This document shows positions 17,728 through 27,430 of a stretch of 64,000 nt of DNA, piece after piece. The notes under the pieces were generated by a model. It was given only the letters and a program-made list of their open reading frames with translations. It had not been told where the DNA came from and did no database searches. Within the stretch, counting starts at the first letter, position 1. The number at the start of each line of letters is the position of its first letter. This DNA is from Kofleriaceae bacterium (GTDB lineage: Bacteria; Myxococcota_A; Polyangia; Haliangiales; Haliangiaceae), in contig JABFXX010000408.1 of the NCBI GenBank assembly GCA_013368795.1, positions 32,553 through 96,552 on the forward strand, written 5' to 3'. The translations under genes and the position numbers were made by a program.

Positions 17728-18740
17728 CCAACGATCACGTCGGCGACCATCCCGGTCGTCTCGACGCGGATCGGCACGTCGAGGAACTCGCGGATCGTGT
17801 CGATGTTCGTCGTCGCGTGCTGCGACAGCGGCGCGAGCGTGCGGAACTTGCCGCCGCCGGCGATCGCCATCGGCAGCAGCAGCTGATCGGCCAGGTGCTC
17901 GCCGACCGGCACGCCCGCCTCGAGGTAGTCCTCGAGATCGTCGAGGGCGTCGTCGGCGACGTCCTCGGCCGGATAGCCCTTGCGGCCGTGCGACGTCACG
18001 AGCTCGCGCGCGCCGCTCTCGAGCTCGACCTCGACCATGAACAGGTTGTGCGGACCGTCCTTCGGGAACTCGAGCAGCTCGCACGTCGGATTATCGAGGC
18101 GCTCCTGTGCCACCGCGAGCTCGCGGTCGCCGATATGCCTCGGCAGGCTCGCGCACATCGCGGTCGCCCGGCGCGCGACGATCTTGCCCGCCTGCACGAG
18201 CTCGATCGGCTTCAGCTTCGAGGGCCTCGTCTCGACGACCACGCGGCCGCCGCCATTCGGCAGGAACCCGTGCTTCTCGAGCGTCACCGTCACGTCCGCG
18301 CCCATCGCGCGCAGCGGCGGCAGGAACACGCGCTCGAGGAAGTCGAACGGTGGACACAGCGGATTGTGCGTGCCGCCGGTGATCGTCACGCGCACCGGAT
18401 GCGGCGCCGCGAGCGCGGGCACGAGCACCGTCTGAACGACGAGCGTCGTCGAGCCCGCGGTGCCGATGTCGACCGAGAACGCGGGCGCCCACGCCGTCCC
18501 CGGCGTGAACACGAGCTCGCTCGCGCCGACCTCGAGCGGAGTCGTCTGCGCGCAGCACAGCTTCGCCGCCGCCTCGACGCACGCGAGGTGCTGGCGCTGC
18601 AGGCCGGGCCGCTTGCGACCCGCGCGGATCTTGCGCATGCGCAGCTTGCGGCCGGTCACGATCGCGAGCGACAGCGACGTCCGCAGAATCTGCCCGCCGC
18701 CTTCGCCGCGCGAGCCATCGATGTCGACGGGCAACCTCAC
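17724..18740 (-). CDS. rtcA: RNA 3'-terminal phosphate cyclase
   Basis: Converts RNA 3'-phosphates to 2',3'-cyclic phosphates using ATP through an enzyme-AMP intermediate. The 338-residue protein has the family signatures GSRGEGGGQILRTSLSLA near the N-terminus, RAGRKRPGL, GGGRVVVE, and the nucleotidylated histidine H308 in SQHATTNI, which corresponds to E. coli H309. Start is GTG 18740. It follows rtcB with a ten-base gap, forming the RNA-repair operon rtcB-rtcA. No sigma-54-type RtcR activator or archease is seen nearby. Confidence 0.95.
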   Translation of the reverse strand: MRLPVDIDGSRGEGGGQILRTSLSLAIVTGRKLRMRKIRAGRKRPGLQRQHLACVEAAAKLCCAQTTPLEVGASELVFTPGTAWAPAFSVDIGTAGSTTLVVQTVLVPALAAPHPVRVTITGGTHNPLCPPFDFLERVFLPPLRAMGADVTVTLEKHGFLPNGGGRVVVETRPSKLKPIELVQAGKIVARRATAMCASLPRHIGDRELAVAQERLDNPTCELLEFPKDGPHNLFMVEVELESGARELVTSHGRKGYPAEDVADDALDDLEDYLEAGVPVGEHLADQLLLPMAIAGGGKFRTLAPLSQHATTNIDTIREFLDVPIRVETTGMVADVIVG

Positions 18741-18750
18741 GGGCGCGAGC

Positions 18751-19965
<1,215 letters not shown>

Positions 19966-20071
19966 GACACTGCCGTTGGCTGGCTCTACCAGCTTGCCGC
20001 AAGCAAAGCCGATCGGCTCGCGACGAGGTCGCAACTACTACGCGAATCAACCAGGCAATGCAACGCCAACC

Positions 20072-21067
20072 TCAGAACTGCACGAAATCGCCCGAGCTGC
20101 ACGTACGAAGGAAGACACCGGCAGACACGGCGACATGCTCGTGCTCGGCCATGGTCACGCAGTAGAGGGTTGTTGGCTCCGAGGTCGGCCGGACCCCGAC
20201 GACAAGATGATTGTAGCCGTGTCGATACTTTCTGTGGTTGTGCAGTCCGATGTAGCTCCGCACTTCCTCGCCGCAGAGCTCGCATCGATGCATCCTGCTC
20301 GCCATCTCGCGGCTCTTGGCGCGGCCACGGTCACTCGAGTTGTAGTTCGCGAGTACAGGTGCACCACGTGCGCCGTTTCCTGCGACCGACGCACGGAAGT
20401 GCTCGGGCCGCTCCTCCATGTACTTCACGATGTTCTTGCGTCCTCGCTCCGCGAAGTAAGCGTGACCCTCGGGCGTCTTCGCTTTTTCTCCGAGCGCTTC
20501 GATGCGTCGTGCCTCGAACTCCGGCGATTGCCAGTACTCATTGCGCTCGACGAGAGATCGATGGAACACCGAGTGGTCGTTGGCCCCCATGAACTCCAGG
20601 TTCTCCGGGCGGTTGTCGGCCTCGTCGAAGTTTCGGTGGTGAATGATCGTCCGCTGTCCCTCGAATCGAGGAATCGGACCGAGAAGGCCACTGCGAGCTA
20701 CGATCCAGTGTGCCTTCTGCCAGCGTCCGGAGTAGTTCTGCTGAACGAGGACGTAGCCATCCTTGTCTCGCTTCGTGTACAGCGGCATGACCGAGGCAGA
20801 CACGTGCAGGTCGCCAGCGGCGACATCGGTACCGTCTCGGCCAAGGAACTGCTGCGTACTGGCACAGCCGATCGAGGCACCATTGTCCAGCTCGACGAGC
20901 ACTCCTTCCGTCGCGGTCTCTGACTTTGAAACCTGACAGTACGCCGTGACGACGCGCCCCGTTCTCGTGCAAGCGTAGACAACGGTGCGCTCACCGGTTG
21001 CGAGCGCCTCGAGCGACTCGTCCTTCCCGCTGAGGAGCGGAATCCTCGTCCCACCGACCAAACACAT
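20072..21067 (-). CDS. Stand-alone intein-like (Hint) HNH endonuclease
   Basis: Protein of 331 residues that reads like an intein without a host. It starts Met-Cys (MCLVGGTRIPLL), the N-terminal splice block. Its C-terminus has the matching block (LYCVTMAEHEHVAVSAGVFLRTC) with a Cys at the +1 position and only eight residues after it. An HNH nuclease motif lies at about 142-169 (IIHHRNF...NRPENLEF...ANDHSVFH) and a C2H2-type zinc finger at C262, C265, H278, H283. The usual block-B His and the terminal His-Asn pair are replaced (Gln/Phe and Arg-Thr), so normal splicing is doubtful. GC content and codon use are visibly lower than in its neighbours, suggesting recent acquisition. Confidence 0.72.
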   Translation of the reverse strand: MCLVGGTRIPLLSGKDESLEALATGERTVVYACTRTGRVVTAYCQVSKSETATEGVLVELDNGASIGCASTQQFLGRDGTDVAAGDLHVSASVMPLYTKRDKDGYVLVQQNYSGRWQKAHWIVARSGLLGPIPRFEGQRTIIHHRNFDEADNRPENLEFMGANDHSVFHRSLVERNEYWQSPEFEARRIEALGEKAKTPEGHAYFAERGRKNIVKYMEERPEHFRASVAGNGARGAPVLANYNSSDRGRAKSREMASRMHRCELCGEEVRSYIGLHNHRKYRHGYNHLVVGVRPTSEPTTLYCVTMAEHEHVAVSAGVFLRTCSSGDFVQF

Positions 21068-21146
21068 CGAAGAAGTATCGGCCCGAGGTCTGACGAATTA
21101 GAGACGGAGCGATCTCGCAGAGCTGAAGTGACGAATGGCAAGTAGC

Positions 21147-22250
21147 TCAGCGCTGCTGTTCGTCGCCGATCGAGACGAACGTGCTCGTCGCGAGGTTCGC
21201 GTGCTCGGCCTTGATCCAGTCGGCGCTGAGCGTGCCGGTCGAGATGCGCACCTCGTCGAGCGAGCCGCGGAACGGCGCTTGATCGACGACGCCGAGGATC
21301 AGCGGCTGCGCGGAGCTGAGGCTGCCGACACCGATCGTCGGCTCCACGGTCGCGAACGCGCCGTCGCGGTAGGCGAGGAATTGCTGTGCGCTGCGATCGA
21401 GCACGGCCGCGACGTGGACCCACTCGCCGAGCGTCTCGAGACCGATGACCGGATCGCGATAGGTCGAGCCGTCGTGGATCTTGATGTGCCACGGCCCGCT
21501 GCCGAACAGCATGCAGTAGCCCGGGTCGCCGCTCGTCGAGCCGCCCTTCGCGATCGGCGCGTCGAACATGCCCTGGCTCTGCGGGACCTTGGCCCAGAGC
21601 GAGATGCTGAACGAGCCGGTGCCGAAGTCGAGGCTGCCATCGGCCGGGTCGGCGATCACGAGCGTGTCGTCATTGCCGTCGTAGTCACGCGCGCTGCCGG
21701 CAATGCCGTCGACCAGGCTCGGCGTCTTACCGGGCGTCGGTCCCAGCGCGGGATGATCGTGCGACGTGCTGTCGGTCGTCGCGGCGCCGAGGTGCCAGAC
21801 GCCGGCGAACTTCGATGGCCACGTCGCGGCACCTGCGGGTGCGCGCTCGGGACCCGCGTAGTAGAGGTAGATCGTTGTCGGTGCCGGCGCGAGCGAGGGG
21901 ATGCGGACCCACGCCTCGACGGCGCCGCTCGCTCCTCCGTAGCGCACGAGCTCGTGGTCGAGGATCGTCGTGCCGTCGGCGGCGGTGAACACGAGGTCGT
22001 GACCGTCGCCGCGTGCGGCCTGGCCGAGCTGCGTGTCGGCGGCCTCGATGATGGCGACGGGGAAGTCGGTCAGCGTCGACGAGATCGGCGCGGTGATCGT
22101 GATCGGCTTGCGCCGCATGTAGCCCGCGAGCCACGGCCCGTTCGGCACATCGCCCGTCTGTGCATCGCTCGTCGTGCTGTCGGTCTGCGTAGCACCGTGG
22201 TCGAAACTGCAGGCGCACGACACGAACGCGACCGCGACCGGCCACTTCAT
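21147..22250 (-). CDS. DUF2341/LamG-domain lipoprotein
   Basis: Surface protein of 367 residues. A short lipoprotein signal (MKWPVAVAFVSCAC) is followed by a Thr/Ser linker, a DUF2341-like beta domain (about 40-130: RRKPITITAP...DFPVAII...YLYYAG) and a concanavalin A-like LamG domain (about 145-360: GVWHLG, SFSISLWAKV, WHIKIHDG, WVHVAAVLDRS, GSLDEVRIS). This pair of domains is common in exported proteins of Myxococcota and Planctomycetes and probably binds carbohydrate or protein outside the cell. No catalytic motif is seen. It is a single gene behind a 137-base gap. Confidence 0.82.
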   Translation of the reverse strand: MKWPVAVAFVSCACSFDHGATQTDSTTSDAQTGDVPNGPWLAGYMRRKPITITAPISSTLTDFPVAIIEAADTQLGQAARGDGHDLVFTAADGTTILDHELVRYGGASGAVEAWVRIPSLAPAPTTIYLYYAGPERAPAGAATWPSKFAGVWHLGAATTDSTSHDHPALGPTPGKTPSLVDGIAGSARDYDGNDDTLVIADPADGSLDFGTGSFSISLWAKVPQSQGMFDAPIAKGGSTSGDPGYCMLFGSGPWHIKIHDGSTYRDPVIGLETLGEWVHVAAVLDRSAQQFLAYRDGAFATVEPTIGVGSLSSAQPLILGVVDQAPFRGSLDEVRISTGTLSADWIKAEHANLATSTFVSIGDEQQR

Positions 22251-22323
22251 GCGCTCACGTTAACGGAATCACGGGTCGTCGCGCGCGAGGTTGCTGTCGA
22301 CGACAGGTGAGATCCAGCCGACG

Positions 22324-22339
22324 TACGACGTCCGTCGTA
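22324..22339. promoter_or_regulatory. TACGACG-tc-CGTCGTA palindrome upstream of the LamG lipoprotein gene
   Basis: A perfect seven-base inverted repeat around two bases lies 74-89 bases upstream of the LamG gene start. It would suit a dimeric repressor or activator better than a terminator because the central gap is too short for a stable hairpin loop without opening a base pair. No regulator gene is adjacent. Confidence 0.35.
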
Positions 22340-22346
22340 GGGCAGG

Positions 22347-22370
22347 TCACACGAATTGGCGAGCGTGTGA
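22347..22370 (-). terminator. Possible stem-loop terminator after the small Cys-rich lipoprotein gene
   Basis: Seven-base perfect arms (tcacacg / cgtgtga) with a ten-base loop begin 18 bases past the stop of the gene ending at 22388. No T-run follows in the direction of transcription, so it would be a weak or factor-assisted terminator. It could also be an operator for the next gene. Confidence 0.3.
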
Positions 22371-22387
22371 TCGGAGCGCTCGATCCG

Positions 22388-22741
22388 TCAGCGGCAGACG
22401 CGGCCGGGACCGTCGGCGATCGTGGCGCACTTGCGGCCCGACGGGCAGGCGCTGTCGTCCTCGCACTTGACCTCGCAGGTCTTGAACTCGGGACCGCGTG
22501 CGCCGGCGATGCCGTAGTACTTCACGCACGTCGCCGGCGGAGCGCAGGAGTCGCCCTCGCCGCACGTCTCGCCGATACCGGGCGCGGCGGCGGCCTGCGT
22601 CGTCGGCGGCTCGGTGTTCGACGGCGTGGCCGAGCCTTCGGCGGGCGGCGGCGCGGGCTGCGTCGACGGCGTGGGCGACTTCGAGCTGCAGCCGCACGCG
22701 GAACCGAGGACGACGATCAGGGCGATGGCGAAGCGCTTCAT
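22388..22741 (-). CDS. Small Cys-rich lipoprotein
   Basis: Protein of 117 residues with lipoprotein signal MKRFAIALIVVLGSACGC, a Pro/Ser/Thr/Ala-rich spacer to about residue 58 and a compact C-terminal domain with eight cysteines (TCGEGDSC, ATC, TCEVKC, ACPSGRKC, VC). The pattern suggests a small disulfide-rich fold like those in many myxobacterial extracellular proteins. Function unknown. Confidence 0.75.
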   Translation of the reverse strand: MKRFAIALIVVLGSACGCSSKSPTPSTQPAPPPAEGSATPSNTEPPTTQAAAAPGIGETCGEGDSCAPPATCVKYYGIAGARGPEFKTCEVKCEDDSACPSGRKCATIADGPGRVCR

Positions 22742-22794
22742 GGGCGCGGACGATAGCCGCGGGCGCGGCGGGGCGATAGGGCCGCGCGCGGGGC

Positions 22795-24756
22795 CTAGCG
22801 GTAGCCTTGCGCCTGCAGGTTGAACAGCGTCGCGTAGCGGCCGCCTTGCGCGAGGAGCTCGTCGTGCGAACCGCGTTCGATGATCTTGCCGTGATCGAGC
22901 ACGATGATCTGGTCGGCCATGCGCACCGTCGAGAATCGGTGCGAGATCACGATCGCGATCTTGTCATCGGTCAGCTCGCGGAAGCGCTCGAAGATCTTCA
23001 CCTCGGCCTCGGCATCCATCGATGCGGTCGGCTCGTCGAGCACGAGGATGTCGGCATCGCGGCGCATGAACGCGCGAGCGAGCGCGACCTTCTGCCACTG
23101 GCCGAGCGATAGCTCGCGGCCCGAGCGGAACCACTTGCCGAGCTGCGTGTCGTACTGGTCGGGGAAGCCGGAGATGAACGGCTTCGCGAGGCCGCGCTCG
23201 GCGGCATCGTCCCAGCGACCGCGGTCCTCGTAGGCGCGATCGTCGCCGGCGCCGATGTTCTCGCCGACGGTGAGCTGGTAGCGCACGAAGTCCTGGAAGA
23301 TGACGCCGATGCGGCGGTGCAGTGCGGCGGGCGCCCACTCGCGGAGGTCGCGGCCGTCGATCGTGATGCGGCCGCTCGTCGGTTCGTAGAGGCGCGTGAG
23401 CAGCTTGATCAGCGTCGTCTTGCCCGAGCCGTTCTCGCCGACGATCGCGAGCTTGCTGCCCGGAGGGATGTGGAGATCGACGTCGGTCAGCGCGATGTCG
23501 TGCGCGCCGGGATAGACGAACGACACGTGATCGAAGCGAACGCCGTCCTTCGGATCGGGGCCCTCGGTCGCGGTGCCACCGGGCGTCATCGTCGGCGTGT
23601 CGAGGAACTCGTAGAGGTTCGACAGGTACAGGTTGTCCTCGTACATGCCGCCGATGTCGCCGAGCGCGCTCGACAGCGCCGACTGCGCTTGCTTGAAGAC
23701 GAGCACGTACATCGTCATCGCGCCGAGCGAGATCGACTTGTCGATCGTCGCGTACGCGATCCACAGGTACATGCCGTAGAACGCGGCCTGGCCGATCGTG
23801 CCGAGGATCAGCGCCCACACGCCGCGACGGATCGTGATCGCGCGATCGCCGGCGTAGAGCTTCTCGAAGATGTCCTTGTAGCGCTGGAGGAAGCGCGGCC
23901 CGAGGCCGAACAGCATGACCTCCTTCGCGTGGTCCTCGCGTGCGAGCACGGTCTCGACGTACATCTGCTCGCGCGTCTCGGGCGTGCGCCAGCGCGACAG
24001 GCGGAACGCGTCGCCGGAGAACTTGAGCTCGGCGATGAACGGCGGGATCGCCGCGGCGATCAGCACGGCCAGCGCGATCGGCGAGAACGCGGCGAGCAGG
24101 CCGCCGAGGCCGACGAGCGTGATCATGCTCTGCGCGAGCTCGAATGTCTGCGAGACGAGCGAGAGCGGTCGCGATGACGCCTCGCGCCGGGCGCGCGTCA
24201 TCTTGTCGTAGATCTCGGAGTCCTCGAACTGCGTGAGCTCGAGCGTCAGCGCCTTCTCGAGGATCTCGACGTTGATGCGCTGGCCGAGCTGCTGGCGGAG
24301 CAGCGAGCGGAAGATGCCGAGCGTGCGCTGGACGAGCGCGAGCAGCACGACGAGGCCGAGCTCGGCGCCGACCCACATCATCGCGTCGTCGCGGCCCATG
24401 TCGGTCGCGCGCGCGTGGACGATCGAGTCGACCAGGCGCTTGCCGACGTACGCGACTCCCGCAGGCAAGACACCGCCGATCACGCTGCCGAGCGCGAGCC
24501 CGATCGTGAGCATCTTGTTCGTCGACCAGACGAGCTGGAGGGCGCGTCGGCTGTAGCGGAACACGCCGAGGTAGCCGCGGAGATCGAGCTTGTCGTCCTT
24601 CGGCGGCTTCTGATTGCCGGCCTTGTGCGGGTTCTGCACGCCCGCCTTGCCGCCACTGCCACCACCGCCACCGCCACCACCGCCGCCGCCACCGCCACCA
24701 CCGCCGCCACCTCCGCCTCCGTACGCGGCGATCGATCCTGCGGTGGTTACGGCCAT
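22795..24756 (-). CDS. ABC transporter, fused permease and ATPase
   Basis: Half-transporter of 653 residues, the exporter type in which membrane and ATPase domains are fused. The membrane domain (about 55-350) has around six helices. The ATPase domain shows Walker A GENGSGKTT (440-448), a Q-loop, signature LSLGQ (549-553, second Gly replaced compared with LSGGQ), Walker B ILVLDE (570-575) and H606 in ISHR. Substrate is unknown; similar proteins export lipids or peptides. The oddity is an uninterrupted run of 21 glycines at residues 13-33 before the first helix. No accessory genes are adjacent. Confidence 0.93.
   Translation of the reverse strand: MAVTTAGSIAAYGGGGGGGGGGGGGGGGGGGGGSGGKAGVQNPHKAGNQKPPKDDKLDLRGYLGVFRYSRRALQLVWSTNKMLTIGLALGSVIGGVLPAGVAYVGKRLVDSIVHARATDMGRDDAMMWVGAELGLVVLLALVQRTLGIFRSLLRQQLGQRINVEILEKALTLELTQFEDSEIYDKMTRARREASSRPLSLVSQTFELAQSMITLVGLGGLLAAFSPIALAVLIAAAIPPFIAELKFSGDAFRLSRWRTPETREQMYVETVLAREDHAKEVMLFGLGPRFLQRYKDIFEKLYAGDRAITIRRGVWALILGTIGQAAFYGMYLWIAYATIDKSISLGAMTMYVLVFKQAQSALSSALGDIGGMYEDNLYLSNLYEFLDTPTMTPGGTATEGPDPKDGVRFDHVSFVYPGAHDIALTDVDLHIPPGSKLAIVGENGSGKTTLIKLLTRLYEPTSGRITIDGRDLREWAPAALHRRIGVIFQDFVRYQLTVGENIGAGDDRAYEDRGRWDDAAERGLAKPFISGFPDQYDTQLGKWFRSGRELSLGQWQKVALARAFMRRDADILVLDEPTASMDAEAEVKIFERFRELTDDKIAIVISHRFSTVRMADQIIVLDHGKIIERGSHDELLAQGGRYATLFNLQAQGYR
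24658..24720 (-). repeat. GGN repeat encoding 21 consecutive glycines
   Basis: Twenty-one consecutive GGN codons on the minus strand encode Gly13-Gly33 of the ABC transporter. The codons are mixed (GGC, GGT and GGA), so this is not a pure trinucleotide repeat and slippage should be reduced; selection on the protein sequence or old expansion followed by drift would both explain it. Confidence 0.9.
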
Positions 24757-24826
24757 GCTGCGAATGTAACTGGTCGCGTCGCCGGCGACACCGCGAGCCG
24801 TACCCGGAATTTCGGGGAGGAAGCGC

Positions 24827-25048
24827 TCAGGGTTCGGAGCGCTGCGAGGCTTTCCGGCGCGTCGAGGTGCGAGCCGTCCTCGTCGAGCGTTGGCCCGTTC
24901 GGCGCTGCTGCTCGCGATCGTGCTGCATCTCGGCCTGCGGCGGGGGCTTGCCGCGCTGATGTTGCGTCTGTCCCTCCCGAACGATCTCGTGCTGAGTGCC
25001 CGAGCTGCGCTTCTTCGCTCCCTGATCGTGGCCTCGACGACGTGGCAT
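24827..25048 (-). CDS. Small basic Gln/Arg-rich protein
   Basis: Predicted protein of 73 residues (MPRRRGHDQGAKKRSSG...) rich in Arg, Gln, Lys, Thr and Ser, with no hydrophobic core and no signal peptide. A consensus AGGAGG Shine-Dalgarno sequence (25052-25057) sits at ideal distance from ATG 25048, which is the main evidence that it is expressed. It lies between polyphosphate kinase and the ABC transporter on the same strand, 43 bases after ppk. A nucleic-acid- or polyphosphate-binding role would fit the composition, but this is speculation and the family is unrecognised. Confidence 0.55.
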   Translation of the reverse strand: MPRRRGHDQGAKKRSSGTQHEIVREGQTQHQRGKPPPQAEMQHDREQQRRTGQRSTRTARTSTRRKASQRSEP

Positions 25049-25091
25049 ACGAACCTCCTGCACGGGCTGTGGTGCAGGCGGTATGCCCGAC

Positions 25092-27359
25092 CTAGCGGCG
25101 GCGCTTCACGATCGCCTGGACCTTGCGGCGGCGCAGGCGCGTCGCCTCCTTCAGGCGGCGATCGGTGCGCTCGATCATCTGCTGCTGGCTGTGCTTGGCG
25201 CCGAGGCCCGTGCGCTGCGCATAGCTGCCGTCGGGCAGCATGTCCCACGCGCCGCGCTGATCCGAGAGCTGCGTGTCGAGGATGTAGCGCAGCTCGGACT
25301 GCAGGCGCGGATCCTCGATCGGGCACAGCACCTCGACGCGCTTCTCGAGGTTGCGCTGCATCGCGTCCGCCGAGCCGATGTAGTACTCGGCGCGGCCGCC
25401 GTTGTGGAAGTAGTAGATGCGGCCGTGCTCGAGGAAGCGACCGAGGACGCTGACGACCTTGATCGAGCTCGACACGCCGTCGAGGCCGGGGCGCAGGCGA
25501 CACGTGTCGCGCACGATCAGATCGATCGTCACCCCGCGCTGCGATGCGCGGTACAGCGCGCGGACGATATCGACGTCCTCGAGCGCGTTGAGCTTCCACT
25601 GGATGTGGCCGCGCTCGCCTTGGCCGACGAGCGCGATCTCGCGCTCGATCTTCTCGAGCAGCGCGGCCTTCAGCTGCTTCGGTGCGACGAGGAGCTTCGT
25701 GTACTTGCGGCGCGGCTTGTAGCCGGTCGTCAGGTAGTTGAACAGCTCGGTGAGATCGCGGCCGATGCCCTCGTCGCACGTGAACAGGCCGATGTCGGTG
25801 TAGAGCCGCGCGGTGCCGGAGTGATAGTTGCCGGTCGCGACGTGCGCGTAGCGGCGAAGCCCGTCGTAATCGTGGCGGACGACGAGCGTGATCTTCGTGT
25901 GCGTCTTGAGACCGACGACGCCGTACGTGACGTGGATGCCCGCGCGCTCCATGCGCGACGCCCACTTGATGTTCGCTTCCTCGTCGAATCGCGCCTTGAG
26001 CTCGAGGACGACGGCGACCTGCTTGCCGTTCTGCGCGGCGCGGACGAGGTGCTTGATGACGCCGCTGTCCTTGGACGTGCGGTAGAGCGTCGTCTTGATC
26101 GCGCGGACCTTCGGGTCGTCGGCAGCCTCGCGGAGAAATCGCTCGACCGACTGCTGGAACGACTCGTACGGGTGCTGTACGAGCATGTTCTTCTGATCGC
26201 GCAGCGCGTGGAAGATGCTGCCGTCGGTGAGGAAGTCGACCGGCTGCGCCGGCGCGTGCGGCGCGTCGCGCAGCTCGGGGATGTCGAGCATCGCGATCTC
26301 CATGAGGTCGCGCTGGCCGAGCATGCCGACGGCCTCGAACACGTCCTGGCCCTCGTCGAGGCCGAGCTCGGCGGCGATGCGGCCGCGCAGCTGCGGGACC
26401 ATCTCGCGATCGACCTGGAGGCGCACGACCGGCGCGAACTTGCGCTTGCGCAGCTCGATCTCGATGAGCTCGAGAAGATCGTCGGCCTCTTCTTCGTCCT
26501 GCTCGGTGATCGCGTTGCGCGTGACGCGGAACATCGCGCACGCCTCGATCTCCATGCCGGGGAACAACAGGTCGAGGTTGTTCGCCATCACGTCGGCGAG
26601 ATCGACGAACGTGCGAGACGTGCCGAGGCGAACCCAGCGCGACATCCCGCCGCCGACGGGAATCTTCACGCGCGCGAGCAGCGGCTCGCCGTCGTGCTCG
26701 TAGCGCAGCGACACGAGCAGGTTCAGCGACAGATTCGAGACGAACGGGAACGGGTGCGCCGGGTCCATCGCCTGCGGCGTGACCAGCGGGAAGATGTTGC
26801 GCAGGTAGTGCTCGCGGACCCACGCGCGCTGTTGCGCGTCGAGCTCCTTGAACGGCGCGAGCCACACGCCGACGGCCTTGAGCTCGGCCTTCACCTTCTC
26901 GAGGATCTGGGCCTTGCGGCGCTCGAGCTTCGTGATCAGCTCGAGGCAGTCCGCGATCTGCTGCTGCGGCGTGCGGCCGTCGGGCGTCACCGAGTGCAGC
27001 TGAGCGCCGACCTGCTGCTTGAGGCCGCCGATGCGCTTCTGGAAGAACTCGTCGATGTTCGAGCTGACGATCGCGAGGAACTTCACGCGCTCGAGCAGCG
27101 GGAGTCGGTCGTCTTCTGCCTCGTGCAGGACGCGCCAGCAGAAGTTCAGGTACGTCAGCTCTCGGTTGAGGTAGAGCTCGGGAGCGCCGAGGTCCGTCGG
27201 CACGATCTCGCCGATGCCGGGAGCCGGCGGCGTGCGGCCGGGGATGTCGAACGTCTTCAGCGACGCTCGCTCGCGCGGCATCTCTTCCGGCACGAGCTCC
27301 AACCGATGGATTCCAGAGGTCTGGGCGTCCGGCGCAACGATAGGTCGTTCCGCAGCCAT
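25092..27359 (-). CDS. ppk1: Polyphosphate kinase 1
   Basis: Reversibly transfers the terminal phosphate of ATP to polyphosphate at the membrane/cytoplasm. The 755-residue protein has the PPK1 domain order: N-terminal domain (LYLNRELTYLNFCWRVLHEA, about 62-160), head domain, then two phospholipase-D-like catalytic domains. The autophosphorylated histidine is H487 in KTHTK and the second conserved histidine is H645 in LEHGR. The Lys/Arg-rich C-terminus is unusually basic. The upstream 71 bases contain TATAGT (27369-27374 on this strand) only ten bases before the ATG, which would give a nearly leaderless transcript if used. Confidence 0.97.
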   Translation of the reverse strand: MAAERPIVAPDAQTSGIHRLELVPEEMPRERASLKTFDIPGRTPPAPGIGEIVPTDLGAPELYLNRELTYLNFCWRVLHEAEDDRLPLLERVKFLAIVSSNIDEFFQKRIGGLKQQVGAQLHSVTPDGRTPQQQIADCLELITKLERRKAQILEKVKAELKAVGVWLAPFKELDAQQRAWVREHYLRNIFPLVTPQAMDPAHPFPFVSNLSLNLLVSLRYEHDGEPLLARVKIPVGGGMSRWVRLGTSRTFVDLADVMANNLDLLFPGMEIEACAMFRVTRNAITEQDEEEADDLLELIEIELRKRKFAPVVRLQVDREMVPQLRGRIAAELGLDEGQDVFEAVGMLGQRDLMEIAMLDIPELRDAPHAPAQPVDFLTDGSIFHALRDQKNMLVQHPYESFQQSVERFLREAADDPKVRAIKTTLYRTSKDSGVIKHLVRAAQNGKQVAVVLELKARFDEEANIKWASRMERAGIHVTYGVVGLKTHTKITLVVRHDYDGLRRYAHVATGNYHSGTARLYTDIGLFTCDEGIGRDLTELFNYLTTGYKPRRKYTKLLVAPKQLKAALLEKIEREIALVGQGERGHIQWKLNALEDVDIVRALYRASQRGVTIDLIVRDTCRLRPGLDGVSSSIKVVSVLGRFLEHGRIYYFHNGGRAEYYIGSADAMQRNLEKRVEVLCPIEDPRLQSELRYILDTQLSDQRGAWDMLPDGSYAQRTGLGAKHSQQQMIERTDRRLKEATRLRRRKVQAIVKRRR

Positions 27360-27368
27360 TCAGCCGAG

Positions 27369-27374
27369 ACTATA
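27369..27374 (-). promoter_or_regulatory. Possible -10 element of ppk1
   Basis: TATAGT on the minus strand, ten bases before the ppk1 ATG, resembles a sigma-70 -10 box. An upstream TTGTAA lies at 20-base spacing, longer than the optimal 17. No obvious phosphate-control (PhoB) box is seen. If this is the promoter, the mRNA would have almost no leader. Confidence 0.3.
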
Positions 27375-27430
27375 CCGCTCGAGTGACGGGACCGTTACAA
27401 AGGTCTCGCCAAGAAGCCCGGGAGTTTCGC

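Noticed and set aside
19975..20010. D-loop-like gctggtagagc on the minus strand before rtcB
   Set aside because: Surrounding bases do not fold into a cloverleaf; probably chance.
21136..21160. tRNA D-arm-like sequence (gtagctcag)
   Set aside because: No acceptor stem, anticodon arm or T-arm could be built around it, and it runs into the LamG lipoprotein gene.
24658..24720. CRISPR-like or tandem repeat array at the GGN tract
   Set aside because: It is a coding glycine run with no spacers.
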